Source: Modestobacter sp. VKM Ac-2986 (GTDB lineage Bacteria; Actinomycetota; Actinomycetes; Mycobacteriales; Geodermatophilaceae). Taken from it: a stretch of 64,000 bases of DNA. Made by a program: the position numbers and the translations under genes. This document shows, in pieces, positions 1 to 7,453 of the stretch; position 1 is the first letter of the stretch, and each line of letters opens with the position of its first letter. Location of the stretch: the NCBI RefSeq assembly GCF_026967795.1, contig NZ_JAPVBH010000005.1:348222-412221 (forward strand), in the 5' to 3' direction. Under the pieces are notes generated by a model, which made no database searches, was not told the DNA's origin, and saw only the letters and a list, made by a program, of their open reading frames with translations.

Positions 1-1
1 C

Positions 2-220
2 GACGGCGCGCTCGTGGAGAGCGACAGCAACTCCTCGATGGTGACCACCTGGACCGTGCACCCCGCCGACGCCGGCGTGAGCACCGTGCGGGCGCGCACC
101 ACCTGGACCGGGGCGACCGGCATCGGCGGCTTCTTCGAGCGCACGTTCGCGCCCAAGGGCCTGTCCCGCATCCACCAGGCACTGCTGGAGAAGCTGGAGC
201 ACGCGGTCTCCGCAGGCTGA
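2..220 (+). CDS. SRPBCC-like protein, C-terminal part (5' end outside window)
   Basis: The open frame runs in from the left edge (first full codon at base 2) and stops at 220, so only about 72 C-terminal residues are seen. They contain a strand-rich stretch (TTWTVHPAD...VRARTTW) followed by a Gly/Phe turn and a long terminal helix (SRIHQALLEKLEHAV). This is the pattern of the last strands and C-terminal helix of SRPBCC/START-fold proteins (polyketide cyclase, Coq10 and stress proteins), which bind hydrophobic ligands. A GTG at 14 is in frame but would remove most of the fold, so it is unlikely to be the start. Family assignment is by pattern only; the ligand is unknown. Confidence 0.55.
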   Translation, partial: DGALVESDSNSSMVTTWTVHPADAGVSTVRARTTWTGATGIGGFFERTFAPKGLSRIHQALLEKLEHAVSAG

Positions 221-254
221 GGCACGACGGCCTCCGGGCAGGGACCATGGAGGG

Positions 255-1097
255 GTGACCGCACCCGCCACGCTCGCCGGCGTCGCCGAGCTCACCGACC
301 TCCTCGCCGACGGCGGGGCCCTGGTGCTCTCCGGCGCGGGGCTCTCGACCGACTCCGGCATCCCCGACTACCGGGGCGCCACCGGGTCGCTGCGCCGGCA
401 CACCCCGATGACCTACCAGACCTTCACCCGCGACCCGCGCGGCCGGCACCGCTACTGGGCGCGCAGCTTCGTCGGCTGGCGGCAGATCGGCGACGCCCGC
501 CCCAACGACGGGCACCGCGCCGTGGCCGCGCTCCAGCAGGCCGGGTGCGTGGGCGAGGTGATCACCCAGAACGTCGACGGGCTGCACCAGGCCGGCGGTG
601 CCCGTGACGTGCTGGAGCTGCACGGCGGGCTGGACCGCACCGTCTGCCTGGGCTGCGGCGACGTCGCCTCCCGCGCCGACCTCGACGTCCGGCTGCGGGC
701 GGTGAACCCCGGCTTCCGGCCCGACGTGGGCGACGAGGTCAACCCCGACGGCGACGTCGAGCTGCCCGAGGAGGCCCTCGACGGCTTCGTGATGGTCGAC
801 TGCCTGGCCTGCGGTGGCGGCCCGCTCAAGCCCGACGTCGTCTTCTTCGGCGAGACGGTGCCGCGGGACCGGGTCGACCGCTGCTTCGACCTGGTGGCGG
901 AGGCGGACTCGCTGGTGGTGCTGGGGTCGTCGTTGACCGTGATGAGCGGCTACCGGTTCGTCATCGCCGCGGCCAAGCGCGGCATCCCGGTCGCCATCGT
1001 CAACTCCGGACCCACCCGCGGGGACGCGAAGGCCACGGTCCGGGTCGACGCCCCGCTGGGGCTCGTGCTGCCCGAGCTGGCCGGCCGGCTCGCGTGA
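255..1097 (+). CDS. SIR2-family NAD-dependent protein deacetylase (sirtuin)
   Basis: 280 residues. It removes acyl groups from lysine side chains using NAD, releasing nicotinamide and O-acyl-ADP-ribose; the site is cytosolic. Visible: NAD-binding GAGLSTDSGIPDYRG (about 27-41), TQNVDGLH (104-111), catalytic His123 in ELHGG, zinc cysteines C131/C134 and C183/C186, and the Rossmann GSSLTV motif. The insertion between the two Cys pairs is long (about 48 residues), as in the CobB class with an extended zinc module. The GTG start at 255 follows GGAGGG. The ATG at 247 reads straight into a stop (MEG*). Its 3' end overlaps the next gene by four bases (GTGA), so the two are probably co-translated. The family is certain; the substrate is not known. 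Confidence 0.9.
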   Translation: MTAPATLAGVAELTDLLADGGALVLSGAGLSTDSGIPDYRGATGSLRRHTPMTYQTFTRDPRGRHRYWARSFVGWRQIGDARPNDGHRAVAALQQAGCVGEVITQNVDGLHQAGGARDVLELHGGLDRTVCLGCGDVASRADLDVRLRAVNPGFRPDVGDEVNPDGDVELPEEALDGFVMVDCLACGGGPLKPDVVFFGETVPRDRVDRCFDLVAEADSLVVLGSSLTVMSGYRFVIAAAKRGIPVAIVNSGPTRGDAKATVRVDAPLGLVLPELAGRLA

Positions 1098-1402
1098 CCC
1101 GGGAGGTCGAGCACACCGCCGACGGCCGCTGGATCGTCGTCGACGGACGGCGCTGGCGGACGGCGGACCCGTCGCTGCCCGAGGACGTGCGGGCGCGCCT
1201 GCTGCACCACCTGGGCGTGGGCCGCTCCGGCGTGCGCGCCGCCAAGGGCGACGATGCCGCCGTGACCGCGGCCCGGGCGCGGGTGCAGCTGGCCAAGACC
1301 GGGCTGGGCGAGCGCGGCACCGCCTGGTGGGAGCAGGACGACGCCGAGCGGCAGGCCCGCTGGGGAGCGGCGCTGGAGCAGCTGGACGCGCTGGACGCCT
1401 GA
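1094..1402 (+). CDS. Conserved small actinobacterial protein (unknown function)
   Basis: 102 residues, overlapping the sirtuin by four bases (GTGA). It starts with a short beta hairpin rich in Trp and Arg (RWIVVDGRRWRTADPSLPEDVRARLLHHL), followed by helices with many Arg and Ala. Database entries for such proteins are sometimes mislabelled 'biopolymer transporter Tol'. There is no signal peptide or membrane segment, so it is probably cytosolic, and it may bind nucleic acid given its basic helices (inference). I do not assign a function. Its TGA stop runs directly into a hairpin repeat. Confidence 0.7.
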   Translation: MTREVEHTADGRWIVVDGRRWRTADPSLPEDVRARLLHHLGVGRSGVRAAKGDDAAVTAARARVQLAKTGLGERGTAWWEQDDAERQARWGAALEQLDALDA

Positions 1403-1426
1403 GGGCCGTGTCGGCGAACACGGCCC
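1403..1426. repeat. Hairpin repeat family 2, copy 1
   Basis: Arms GGGCCGTGT and ACACGGCCC are perfectly paired around the loop CGGCGA, immediately after the stop codon of the preceding gene. A near-identical hairpin is found at 34567-34592. It is probably an intergenic repeat that also acts as a terminator; there is no T-tract. Confidence 0.6.
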
Positions 1427-1478
1427 TGAGGGAGCCTGGGCGGTTGATCGCGGCGCGCTCCGGGCAGGAGGTCCGGCG

Positions 1479-2393
1479 ATGCAGACCTTCCTGCCGGTCG
1501 CCGACTTCACCGAGTCCGCCCGGCTCCTCGACAACCCCCGCCTCGGCAAGCAGCGCGTGGAGTGCCTCCAGGTGCTGCGTGCCCTGGAGCTCCCCGACTA
1601 CGGCTGGGCCAACCACCCGGTCGTGATCATGTGGCGCGGGTACACCGCCGGCCTGGTCGTCTACTCCCTGGCCATGGTGCGGGTCTGGAAGGAGCGCGGT
1701 TTCGCCGACTCGACCGAGGCGCTGATCTCCGAGTTCGCCCCCGAGGCCGCGGCCATGACCCAGGCCGAGGCGGCGGAGGCGGGGCTGCTGCCCAGCTGGG
1801 TGGGCGACGCCGAGCTGCACCTGTCACACCGGTCCAACCTCGTCGCCAAGGACCCGGAGTTCTACCGGTCGAGGTTCCCCGAGGACCCCGACGACCTGCC
1901 CTACAAGTGGCCCGGTGCGGACGACGTCCCGCCCGCCCCCGCACCGGAGGGGACTCCGGTGTGGGTGGTTCGGCCGCGGGCGCACAACGAGCTGGGCGCG
2001 GCGGTCTTCGGCGGGATCGTCGGGCTGGGCACCCAGTCCGGCATCGACGTCGACGCCACCGGGCAGTCGCCGGCCGAGCTGCGGGCGTTGTCGAAGGAGC
2101 TGTCCGGCAAGCGCCCGGCCAAGGACCTGCGCCAGCTCACCGCCTTCCTCGACGAGGTCGCGCCCGGTGACCTGGTCGGCCTGCCGATCGAGGTGGGCGC
2201 CGGGCTGCTGCTCGGCCGGGTGGTCGGCGACTACTCCTTCCACGGCCGCGAGCTGCTGCCGCACCGCCGTCCGGCCCGGTTCGAGGCGGTCGTGCCCCGC
2301 TCCGCGGCGCGGCCACCGGCGACGCTGCAGGACCCGCGCGCGCTGTTCCGGGTGACCCTCGACCCGGACGCCGTCCCGCCCGGTCTGCGCTGA
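1479..2393 (+). CDS. MSMEG_6728-type protein: pyrimidine-dimer glycosylase-like domain fused to a restriction-type N-terminal-like module
   Basis: 304 residues, start ATG with GGAGG seven bases upstream. Residues 1-150 begin MQTFLPVADFTESARLLDNPRLGKQRVE, the signature of the Pyr_excise (endonuclease V/pyrimidine-dimer glycosylase-like) family, with a conserved N-terminal region and the HPVVIMWRGY block. A Pro-rich linker near 150-158 leads to a second domain (about 160-300): WVVRPR...GGIVGLGTQSGID...GDLVGLP...LLGRVVGDY...LPHRRPARF. This layout resembles the small modified-DNA-sensing modules that precede nuclease domains in Mrr/McrB-like restriction proteins. Role is inferred to be DNA lesion or modified-base handling. 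The first domain is well supported; the identity of the second is my reading of the pattern. Confidence 0.65.
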   Translation: MQTFLPVADFTESARLLDNPRLGKQRVECLQVLRALELPDYGWANHPVVIMWRGYTAGLVVYSLAMVRVWKERGFADSTEALISEFAPEAAAMTQAEAAEAGLLPSWVGDAELHLSHRSNLVAKDPEFYRSRFPEDPDDLPYKWPGADDVPPAPAPEGTPVWVVRPRAHNELGAAVFGGIVGLGTQSGIDVDATGQSPAELRALSKELSGKRPAKDLRQLTAFLDEVAPGDLVGLPIEVGAGLLLGRVVGDYSFHGRELLPHRRPARFEAVVPRSAARPPATLQDPRALFRVTLDPDAVPPGLR

Positions 2394-2415
2394 CGCCTCC
2401 TCGGCGCCGCCCCGG

Positions 2416-2443
2416 CCTGGCGCCGTCCCCGGCCGGCGCCAGG
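2416..2443. terminator. Hairpin between convergent genes
   Basis: Ten perfect pairs (CCTGGCGCCG / CGGCGCCAGG) around an eight-base loop lie between the stop at 2393 and the convergent gene ending at 2538. No T-tract is visible. It probably serves as a two-way terminator. Confidence 0.5.
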
Positions 2444-2537
2444 GCGGGCCGCCGTCCGGTGTCCGTCCATCCGGGTCGAGCCCGGTCACCGGACGTGGGG
2501 CCGCGCCGCGGCACGGACTCACGTCCGGTGGTGCGCA

Positions 2538-3401
2538 TCAACCCAGCGCGGCGCCGACCTCCCGGACCGCCTCGGCGAGCCGGGCGCGGGCCAGGGGCAG
2601 GTCCGCCGGCACCCGCGCCGCGTGCGGGAACCACCAGGCGGTGGCGTGCAGTCGCCTCAGCAGGAGGAAGGGGCGGAGCTCCTCGTCGGTCATCGGGTCG
2701 GGCATGGCGTCGACCGCGGCCTGGCCGTCCAGCCGCTGCGTGTGGCGCAGGCAGGCGACGTCCCAGCCGCGCGGGCCCAGCGCGGTGTCCTCCAGGTCGG
2801 CCCAGACCCAGCCCGCCGGGGTCGCGAGGAGGTTGCCCGGGTGGGCGTCGCCGTGCAGGGGCTGGACATCGCCGCCCAGCAGCGGGCGCAGCCGCTCCGT
2901 CAGCTCCGCGGTCCGCGCCACCAGGTCGGCCGGGGCGCCCAGCCCGACGCCGTGTCGCGCGAAGCCGGCCAGGTCCTCGAGCGGGGTGTCCAGCGGCTCG
3001 CCGGACCAGCCGGGGTCGACCGAGGCGAGCACCGTCAGCAGGTCGGCCAGGGTGCGCCCGGCGACCTCGGCGGTGGGGCGCTCGGGGAGCACCTCGACCC
3101 ACTGCCAGAACGCGATGCTGGACCCGCCCTCGGTGTGCGGGCCCGGCGGCAGCAGGTCGGTGGGCCGCAGCACCGGGGCACCGGCCGAGGACAGCGCCGC
3201 GGCCAGCAGCAGGTCGCGGCGCTGGGCGCGGGCCGGGTCGGGGCGCACCAGTGGCAGGTACGTGGCGACCCGGGCCACCACGGGAGCCGGCCGCAGGTGG
3301 ACCACCAGGTTGATGCCGTCGGCGAGCACCACCGGGTCGGTGACGGTGAGCCCGTGGGCCCGGGCGACCGCGACGGCCGCAGCGACCGCCCGCTCGGTCA
3401 C
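2538..3401 (-). CDS. Aminoglycoside phosphotransferase-family (APH) kinase
   Basis: 287 residues. APH-fold kinases transfer phosphate from ATP to small hydroxylated substrates. Visible: the N-lobe strand with the nucleotide-binding region (ADGINLVVHL...PVVARV), the Brenner motif LHGDAHPGNLL (catalytic Asp), and the metal-binding WADLEDTALGPRGWDVA, where the usual IDWE/D appears as ADLED. The start GTG at 3401 overlaps the stop of the upstream VOC gene by four bases (GTGA), which fixes the start and indicates a two-gene operon. The substrate cannot be read from sequence; an antibiotic role is possible but there is no specific evidence. Confidence 0.8.
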   Translation of the reverse strand: MTERAVAAAVAVARAHGLTVTDPVVLADGINLVVHLRPAPVVARVATYLPLVRPDPARAQRRDLLLAAALSSAGAPVLRPTDLLPPGPHTEGGSSIAFWQWVEVLPERPTAEVAGRTLADLLTVLASVDPGWSGEPLDTPLEDLAGFARHGVGLGAPADLVARTAELTERLRPLLGGDVQPLHGDAHPGNLLATPAGWVWADLEDTALGPRGWDVACLRHTQRLDGQAAVDAMPDPMTDEELRPFLLLRRLHATAWWFPHAARVPADLPLARARLAEAVREVGAALG

Positions 3402-3757
3402 ACGGCGTCCCAGACAAAGCAGAAGGGGTGCCCGACGGGGTCGGCGTAGACCCGGAAGTCGCCGCCACCGCCGGGCAGGCGGCGCGCGCCCAGGGCGAGC
3501 GCCTTCGGCTCCGCCTCCTCGACGTCGGCCACCCGGATGTCGAGGTGGAACTGCTGCGGGTGGTCGGGGTCGGGCCACTCGGGCACCTGCAGGTCCGGTG
3601 CCTGCTGGAAGGCGATCCGGTAGCCGGCGCCGGTGACGACCACCCAGTCGTCGCCGGGGGAGCCCTTCACCTCCATCCCGAGCACCTCGGCGTAGAAGCA
3701 CGCCAGGGCGTGGGCGTCGGGGGCGTCGATGACGATGGAGTGCAGCTGACCGATCAT
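3398..3757 (-). CDS. VOC (glyoxalase/bleomycin-resistance fold) protein
   Basis: 119 residues, a complete single VOC module: IDAPDAHALACFYAEVLGMEV at the N-terminus, then FHLDIRVADVEEAEPKALALGARRL and VYADPVGHPFCFV at the C-terminus. Candidate metal ligands lie in the first strand, HLDI and near the end, but the usual His/Glu set is incomplete, so it may bind rather than transform its ligand. It is first in a two-gene operon with the APH kinase. ATG start at 3757; a GAAGAT box lies six bases upstream (3764-3769 on the minus strand), consistent with a leaderless mRNA. Function within the family is unknown. Confidence 0.8.
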   Translation of the reverse strand: MIGQLHSIVIDAPDAHALACFYAEVLGMEVKGSPGDDWVVVTGAGYRIAFQQAPDLQVPEWPDPDHPQQFHLDIRVADVEEAEPKALALGARRLPGGGGDFRVYADPVGHPFCFVWDAV

Positions 3758-3847
3758 GGGGCCATCTTCTCCGGCGACCGGGTGGCCGCGACAGCGGAGG
3801 GCGACCCCGGGCGAGGGCCAGGCGCGCACGTGTCGCACGATCAGCGC

Positions 3848-4405
3848 ATGGCCGCACCGGACCCCGCACCCCAGCTCGGCACGCTCACCTGGCTGCCGGC
3901 GCACGAGCACCGGCACCTGCTGGGCGACCCGGTCGCGGCGGCCGTCGCCGGGCTGTCCGGCCCGGCGTGGGTGGCCGAGATCGACGACACGGCTGCCGAC
4001 ACCGCTGCGTTCACCGAGACCTACGAGGTGCCGCTGACCGCCTCGGCCAACTGCGTGGTGGTGGCCGCGCGCCGGGGCGGGGAGACGACGCTGGCCGCGT
4101 GCCTGGTCCTGGCCACCACCCGCGCCGACGTCAACGGCCTGGTGCGCCGGCACCTGGGCGCCCGCAAGGCCTCCTTCGCACCGCAGGACGTCGCGGTCGC
4201 CGAGAGCGGGATGGCCTACGGGGGCATCACCCCGGTCGGGCTGCCGGCGTCCTGGCCGGTGCTGGTCGACGCCGCGGTGGCCGCGAGCGAGCTGCTGGTG
4301 GTCGGCTCGGGCACCCGCGGCAGCAAGCTCGCGGTGCCCGGCTCGGTGCTCGCCGCGCTGCCCGGTGCCGAGGTGCTCGAGGGCCTCGGTCAGCCGCTGG
4401 ACTGA
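3848..4405 (+). CDS. YbaK/EbsC-type aminoacyl-tRNA deacylase-like protein
   Basis: 185 residues of the YbaK/ProX/INS fold, whose members hydrolyse misacylated tRNAs. Visible: DTAADTAAFTETYEVPLTASANCVVV, a central strand-rich core, ASFAPQDVAVAESGMAYGGITPVGLP (the conserved GxxxGxxxPxG loop) and a terminal helix. Unlike YbaK proper, the usual catalytic Lys region is weakly conserved, so deacylase specificity is uncertain. ATG at 3848 has a CACGAT box six bases upstream and no Shine-Dalgarno sequence, so the mRNA is predicted to be leaderless. It stands alone, divergent from the VOC/APH pair. Confidence 0.75.
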   Translation: MAAPDPAPQLGTLTWLPAHEHRHLLGDPVAAAVAGLSGPAWVAEIDDTAADTAAFTETYEVPLTASANCVVVAARRGGETTLAACLVLATTRADVNGLVRRHLGARKASFAPQDVAVAESGMAYGGITPVGLPASWPVLVDAAVAASELLVVGSGTRGSKLAVPGSVLAALPGAEVLEGLGQPLD

Positions 4406-4431
4406 CCCGGTCCCGGCCTAGGCTCGGGGAC

Positions 4432-4587
4432 GTGTCCGCACCACAGCAGCCCGCCGACGACGCCGCCCGACGCCCCGTCCGCGCACCGGACGACAGCGAC
4501 GTCGGCTGGGGTGAGCGGCTCACCGACCCCGACGACGACGACCGCCGCTACCTGGAGGACCGCCCGCCGCACTGGGGCAGCGACTGA
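4432..4587 (+). CDS. Small acidic conserved actinobacterial protein
   Basis: 51 residues, Asp/Glu-rich, ending in the recognisable block DVGWGER...DDDDRRYLEDRPPHWGSD. Short proteins with this DDTDxGWGE...RPPHW pattern are widespread in actinobacteria with no known function. No membrane segment is present. The GTG start at 4432 lies seven bases after a TAGGCT box (4419-4424), and there is no Shine-Dalgarno sequence. Its TGA stop is the first codon of repeat family 1, copy A. Confidence 0.65.
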   Translation: MSAPQQPADDAARRPVRAPDDSDVGWGERLTDPDDDDRRYLEDRPPHWGSD

Positions 4588-4647
4588 GGGAGGACCCCCG
4601 TCCCCCTCATCCCTCGCGAGCTCGGGACGAGCCGCTGGACGGGGGCC
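4585..4647 (+). repeat. Stop-codon-anchored hairpin repeat, family 1 copy A
   Basis: Begins with the stop codon itself: TGAGGGAGGACCCCC. The outer stem GGACCCCCGTCC pairs with GGACGGGGGCC, and an inner stem CTCATCCC pairs with GGGACGAG (one mismatch). It lies between convergent genes, so it probably terminates both. Three further copies occur at 20504, 25063 and 39838. Confidence 0.7.
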
Positions 4648-4674
4648 GGGCCGGGACGTGCTGGAGAGGTGCGG

Positions 4675-5118
4675 CTACGGGCGGGGGAACTCCCCGGTGT
4701 GGGCGTGCCGGCCGCCGTCCTCGCCGGGCACCTGGTCGAGGCCCTGCTGGGCGCGGAGGAGGTCGCGGATCTCGGCCAGCAGCTCGACCTGGGTCGGGGC
4801 GACCGGGCCGGCCTCCTCGCCGCGCCGGCGCCGCTCGACGACGACCTTCATCGGCACGACCACCACGACGTAGATGACCGCGGCGGTCAGCACGAAGGTG
4901 ATGACCTGGTTGACGAACGCGCCCCAGGTGAAGACCTGCTCGTTGACGACGAAGGTGCCGCCCGTGGCGCCGCCGCCGCCGACCAGCCCGATCAGCGGCT
5001 GCAGGAACGACGTGGTGAACGAGGTGACCACCGCGGTGAACGCGGCACCGATGACCACCGCCACCGCCAGGTCGACGACGTTCCCGCGCAGCAGGAAGTC
5101 CTTGAAGCCCTTGAGCAC
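4675..5118 (-). CDS. mscL: Large-conductance mechanosensitive channel MscL
   Basis: 147 residues, normal length. Homopentameric channel in the cytoplasmic membrane that opens under high membrane tension to release solutes in hypo-osmotic shock. Visible: the N-terminal amphipathic helix LKGFKDFLLRGNVVDLAVAVVIGAAFTAVV (S1/TM1 with the pore-lining Gly/Ala/Val), a periplasmic loop rich in Gly, TM2 (NQVITFVLTAAVIYVVVVVPM), the RRRR cluster and the C-terminal helix (PTQVELLAEIRDLL). GTG start with GAGAGGTG upstream. It occupies the Rv0985c-equivalent position. The terminator is repeat A. Confidence 0.95.
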   Translation of the reverse strand: MLKGFKDFLLRGNVVDLAVAVVIGAAFTAVVTSFTTSFLQPLIGLVGGGGATGGTFVVNEQVFTWGAFVNQVITFVLTAAVIYVVVVVPMKVVVERRRRGEEAGPVAPTQVELLAEIRDLLRAQQGLDQVPGEDGGRHAHTGEFPRP

Positions 5119-5159
5119 GTCTGCACCTCTCGTGTCGTGCCGGGCGGCCTGCCCGGGGG

Positions 5160-5751
5160 TCACGGCCGGCCGAGGGTAACGGTGAGCGTGGCCGAGGCGG
5201 ACGCAGCCGCCAGCCGGCCGGCCGTGTCCGGGGGCACGGCGAGCACCAGCAGCCCGTCGGGCTCGGGCGCACCTCCCGCCGGGCCGTCCCCGCCGGTGGC
5301 GGCCGGCGCGGTGAGCACCAGGGCGCCGGTGGCGACCACCTGCACGGCGGGGCCGGCGCCTCCCGCGGCGACGTCGCCGGTGGCGAGCACGTCGACCCGG
5401 TCCCCGGCCCGCAGCAGGGTCGACACCGCGAGGTCGGCCAGCCGCACCGGGGCCGCGACCTGACCGGCCGGCACCGCCGACCACAGCCCCGCGCCGACGA
5501 CGCGCACGTCGGTGACCGGCTCGCCGGAGCGCACCGGCGAGGCCAGCACCGCGCCGGTCAGCTGCGGCACGTCGGTCACCGGGCAGGTCGGCTGCGGCCA
5601 CGACCACCGGGACGGTCGTGGCGACCGGGGCGGCGCCGGGCGGGGGTGGCCGCAGCGCCAGCACGAGGGCCAGGCAGGCGAGGGCGGCAGCGGCGACCTG
5701 CCGGAGCAGGTGCACCGGCGAGCGGGGACGGCGCAGTCGTGGGAGCGGCAC
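5160..5751 (-). pseudogene. SAF-domain (CpaB-like) membrane protein, frame broken
   Basis: The N-terminal part (from GTG 5751: basic segment, TM helix ALACLALVLAL, then TTVPVVVAAADLPG) and the C-terminal part (TDVPQLTGAVLASPVRSGEPVTDVRVVGAGLW... to 5160) both match the SAF-domain arrangement of CpaB-like proteins. They lie in different frames, joined near 5577-5592. The linker normally found between 'aaDLPaG' and 'GxVLaxPVrxGEP' (about 15-20 residues in relatives, from memory) is missing. This suggests a small out-of-frame deletion rather than a single-base error. The C-terminal frame stays open upstream, so a chimeric product starting at ATG 5760 (MTACRSHDC...) is formally possible but would lack the TM helix. 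Confidence 0.6.
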
Positions 5752-5857
5752 GCGGTCATGCTCCGCGGCGGAGCGGGCGACCGGCGCGCTCCGCCGCGGG
5801 CTGTGGACCGCGGGTCCCGGTGTGGACGGGCGGCAGCGCGCCGCCGTCGTCCGTGGT

Positions 5858-6184
5858 TCAGCCGGCGGTGCTGCCGCTGCTGGAGGTGGAGGGCTTCGCC
5901 GCGGGGGCCGGGGAGCTGGACTCCTTGCCGGCGCTGCCCGAGGACTCCTTCTTCGCGGTCGACTCCTTGGCCGGGGCCGATGCGCTGGTGGCGCTCTCGG
6001 CCTTGCGGCTGTCGGTGCGGTAGAAGCCCGAGCCCTTGAACACGACACCGACCGAGCCGTAGACCTTGCGCACGGCCGAGCCGTCCTGCGGGCAGGTGGC
6101 CACCGCGGGGTCGGTGAACGACTGCACGACCTCGAACTCGTGCTTGCCCTCGGGGTTGGAGCAGACGTACTGGTACGTGGGCAC
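5858..6184 (-). CDS. FmdB-family zinc-ribbon-like regulator (degenerate ribbon)
   Basis: 108 residues. Begins VPTYQYVCSN...HEFEVVQSFTDPAVATCPQDGSAVRKVYGSVGVVFKGSGFYRTDSR, the conserved FmdB/CxxC_CXXC_SSSS core, then a Ser/Lys/Ala-rich tail of about 45 residues. In most relatives two CxxC pairs bind zinc; here each pair has only one Cys (VCSNPEG and ATCPQDG), so zinc binding is doubtful. GTG start at 6184 chosen because the family begins MPTY(E/Q)Y. The 295 bases upstream (6185-6479) hold nothing I recognise. The function of the family is poorly defined. Confidence 0.75.
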   Translation of the reverse strand: MPTYQYVCSNPEGKHEFEVVQSFTDPAVATCPQDGSAVRKVYGSVGVVFKGSGFYRTDSRKAESATSASAPAKESTAKKESSGSAGKESSSPAPAAKPSTSSSGSTAG

Positions 6185-6479
6185 GGTGCTGCGAGCTCCT
6201 CGATCCGATCCGGACCGGAGCTGGCACTCTGCTCCGGCGACTGCCAATCATGCGCTGTCGGTCCACCTGCCGTCCACGCATGTCGACGAACGTCACCTCG
6301 GCGCGCGCTGCGAGCGGGACGGCGATCGCTGGGCACGTCCGAGTGCGGGCTCGGGGAACTCACGACACCCGGTCGTGGAGCGCGGATGGCCGCGGACCGG
6401 GTCGTCCGCTCGGGACAGGGCGCGGCCACCTGGACGAAGAGGCTGCAGCACCCGGGGACGCGTGAGGCGTCCCACGTCG

Positions 6480-7388
6480 TCAAGCCGCTCGGCGGAACCA
6501 GTCGAGCGTGAGGTCGGCGACGGCAGCAGGGGCGTCATCGGTGACGAAGTGCGCAGCGTCCTCGACGTAGGCGAACTCGACCCGATCGGCGTACCGCTCC
6601 GGGTGCCGGCAGATGCGTCCCATGACGTCCTCGTTCCAGTAACGGTCCAGGCGACCGAAGGCGAACAGGGTGGGCACCGTGAGCCGGCGGTGGCGGTAGA
6701 CCCCGCGGGCCATGCGCATGCCCTCGGGCACGACGACGCCACGGGTGAGGGTGCGGACCGCGGCGTCGATGTCTGGACGGCGCATCGGGACGAGGTGGGC
6801 GTCGATGGTCGCCTGCGCCATCGGGCGCGCGACGTACCTCTCGGAGAAGATGCCGTTCAGTGGGGCGCCAGGGCGGTGCCAGATGAACGAGGGGAGGTGC
6901 CGGAAGCCCGGCACGACCCTGGGGCTCACCGTCATGAAGGCCGGCGGGACGGAGAGCTGCACCGCCGTCCGCACCCTCTCTGGGTGGTCGTACGTCAACT
7001 GCATCGCAGTGAGGGCACCCAGATCGTGCGAGACCAGGTGGGCGCGCTCGATGCGGAGGACGTCGAAGAGGGTGAGCAGATCGCGTAGACGGGTCTCGCG
7101 TCCCACCCGTGGATCGTCGGCCACGGTCCAGCCGGCCCCGCGCAGATCGGGACAGAAGACGCGGTAGCCGCTCTCGGCCATGGCCGGAGCCACTGCACGC
7201 CACTGCCACCAGTGCTGCGGGAAACCGTGCAGCAGCACGACGGGTTCGCCCGCGCCGATGACGGCGAGGTGAGTACGGAGGCCGGGCGCCTCGACGACGA
7301 GGTGGTCGAAACCGGAGGCCTCTGGCAGCGGCGGCGACCAGGTCGACGCGTCGTCAGGGCGTGTGACACGAGACTCGGTCGTGGCCAT
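6480..7388 (-). CDS. Alpha/beta hydrolase, epoxide-hydrolase/dehalogenase type
   Basis: 302 residues. Oxyanion motif HGFPQHWWQWR (54-64), nucleophile elbow SHDLGAL with Asp122 rather than Ser, and a C-terminal catalytic His in EDAAHFVTDDAP. An Asp nucleophile with HGxP places it with epoxide hydrolases and haloalkane/fluoroacetate dehalogenases, not esterases. Cytosolic, no signal peptide. ATG at 7388 has AGAGG five bases upstream. It is divergently transcribed from a TetR regulator across 65 bases containing a palindrome, so it is probably the regulator's target. The substrate is unknown. Confidence 0.85.
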   Translation of the reverse strand: MATTESRVTRPDDASTWSPPLPEASGFDHLVVEAPGLRTHLAVIGAGEPVVLLHGFPQHWWQWRAVAPAMAESGYRVFCPDLRGAGWTVADDPRVGRETRLRDLLTLFDVLRIERAHLVSHDLGALTAMQLTYDHPERVRTAVQLSVPPAFMTVSPRVVPGFRHLPSFIWHRPGAPLNGIFSERYVARPMAQATIDAHLVPMRRPDIDAAVRTLTRGVVVPEGMRMARGVYRHRRLTVPTLFAFGRLDRYWNEDVMGRICRHPERYADRVEFAYVEDAAHFVTDDAPAAVADLTLDWFRRAA

Positions 7389-7414
7389 GTCGACCTCTTT
7401 CGCGCAGAAGATCG

Positions 7415-7430
7415 TACTACGTTCATAGTA
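7415..7430. promoter_or_regulatory. Candidate TetR operator
   Basis: TACTACGTTCATAGTA is a 16-base near-perfect palindrome (TACTACG / CATAGTA, one mismatch) in the 65-base divergent gap between the hydrolase and tetR genes. It is unusually AT-rich for this genome. The position fits an operator controlling both promoters. Confidence 0.6.
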
Positions 7431-7453
7431 AGCCGTGCAGTGAGGAGGTGTCC

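Noticed and set aside
2538..3401. Antibiotic-resistance gene (aminoglycoside phosphotransferase)
   Set aside because: Only the APH fold is evident; the class is broad, and neither residues nor context indicate an antibiotic substrate.
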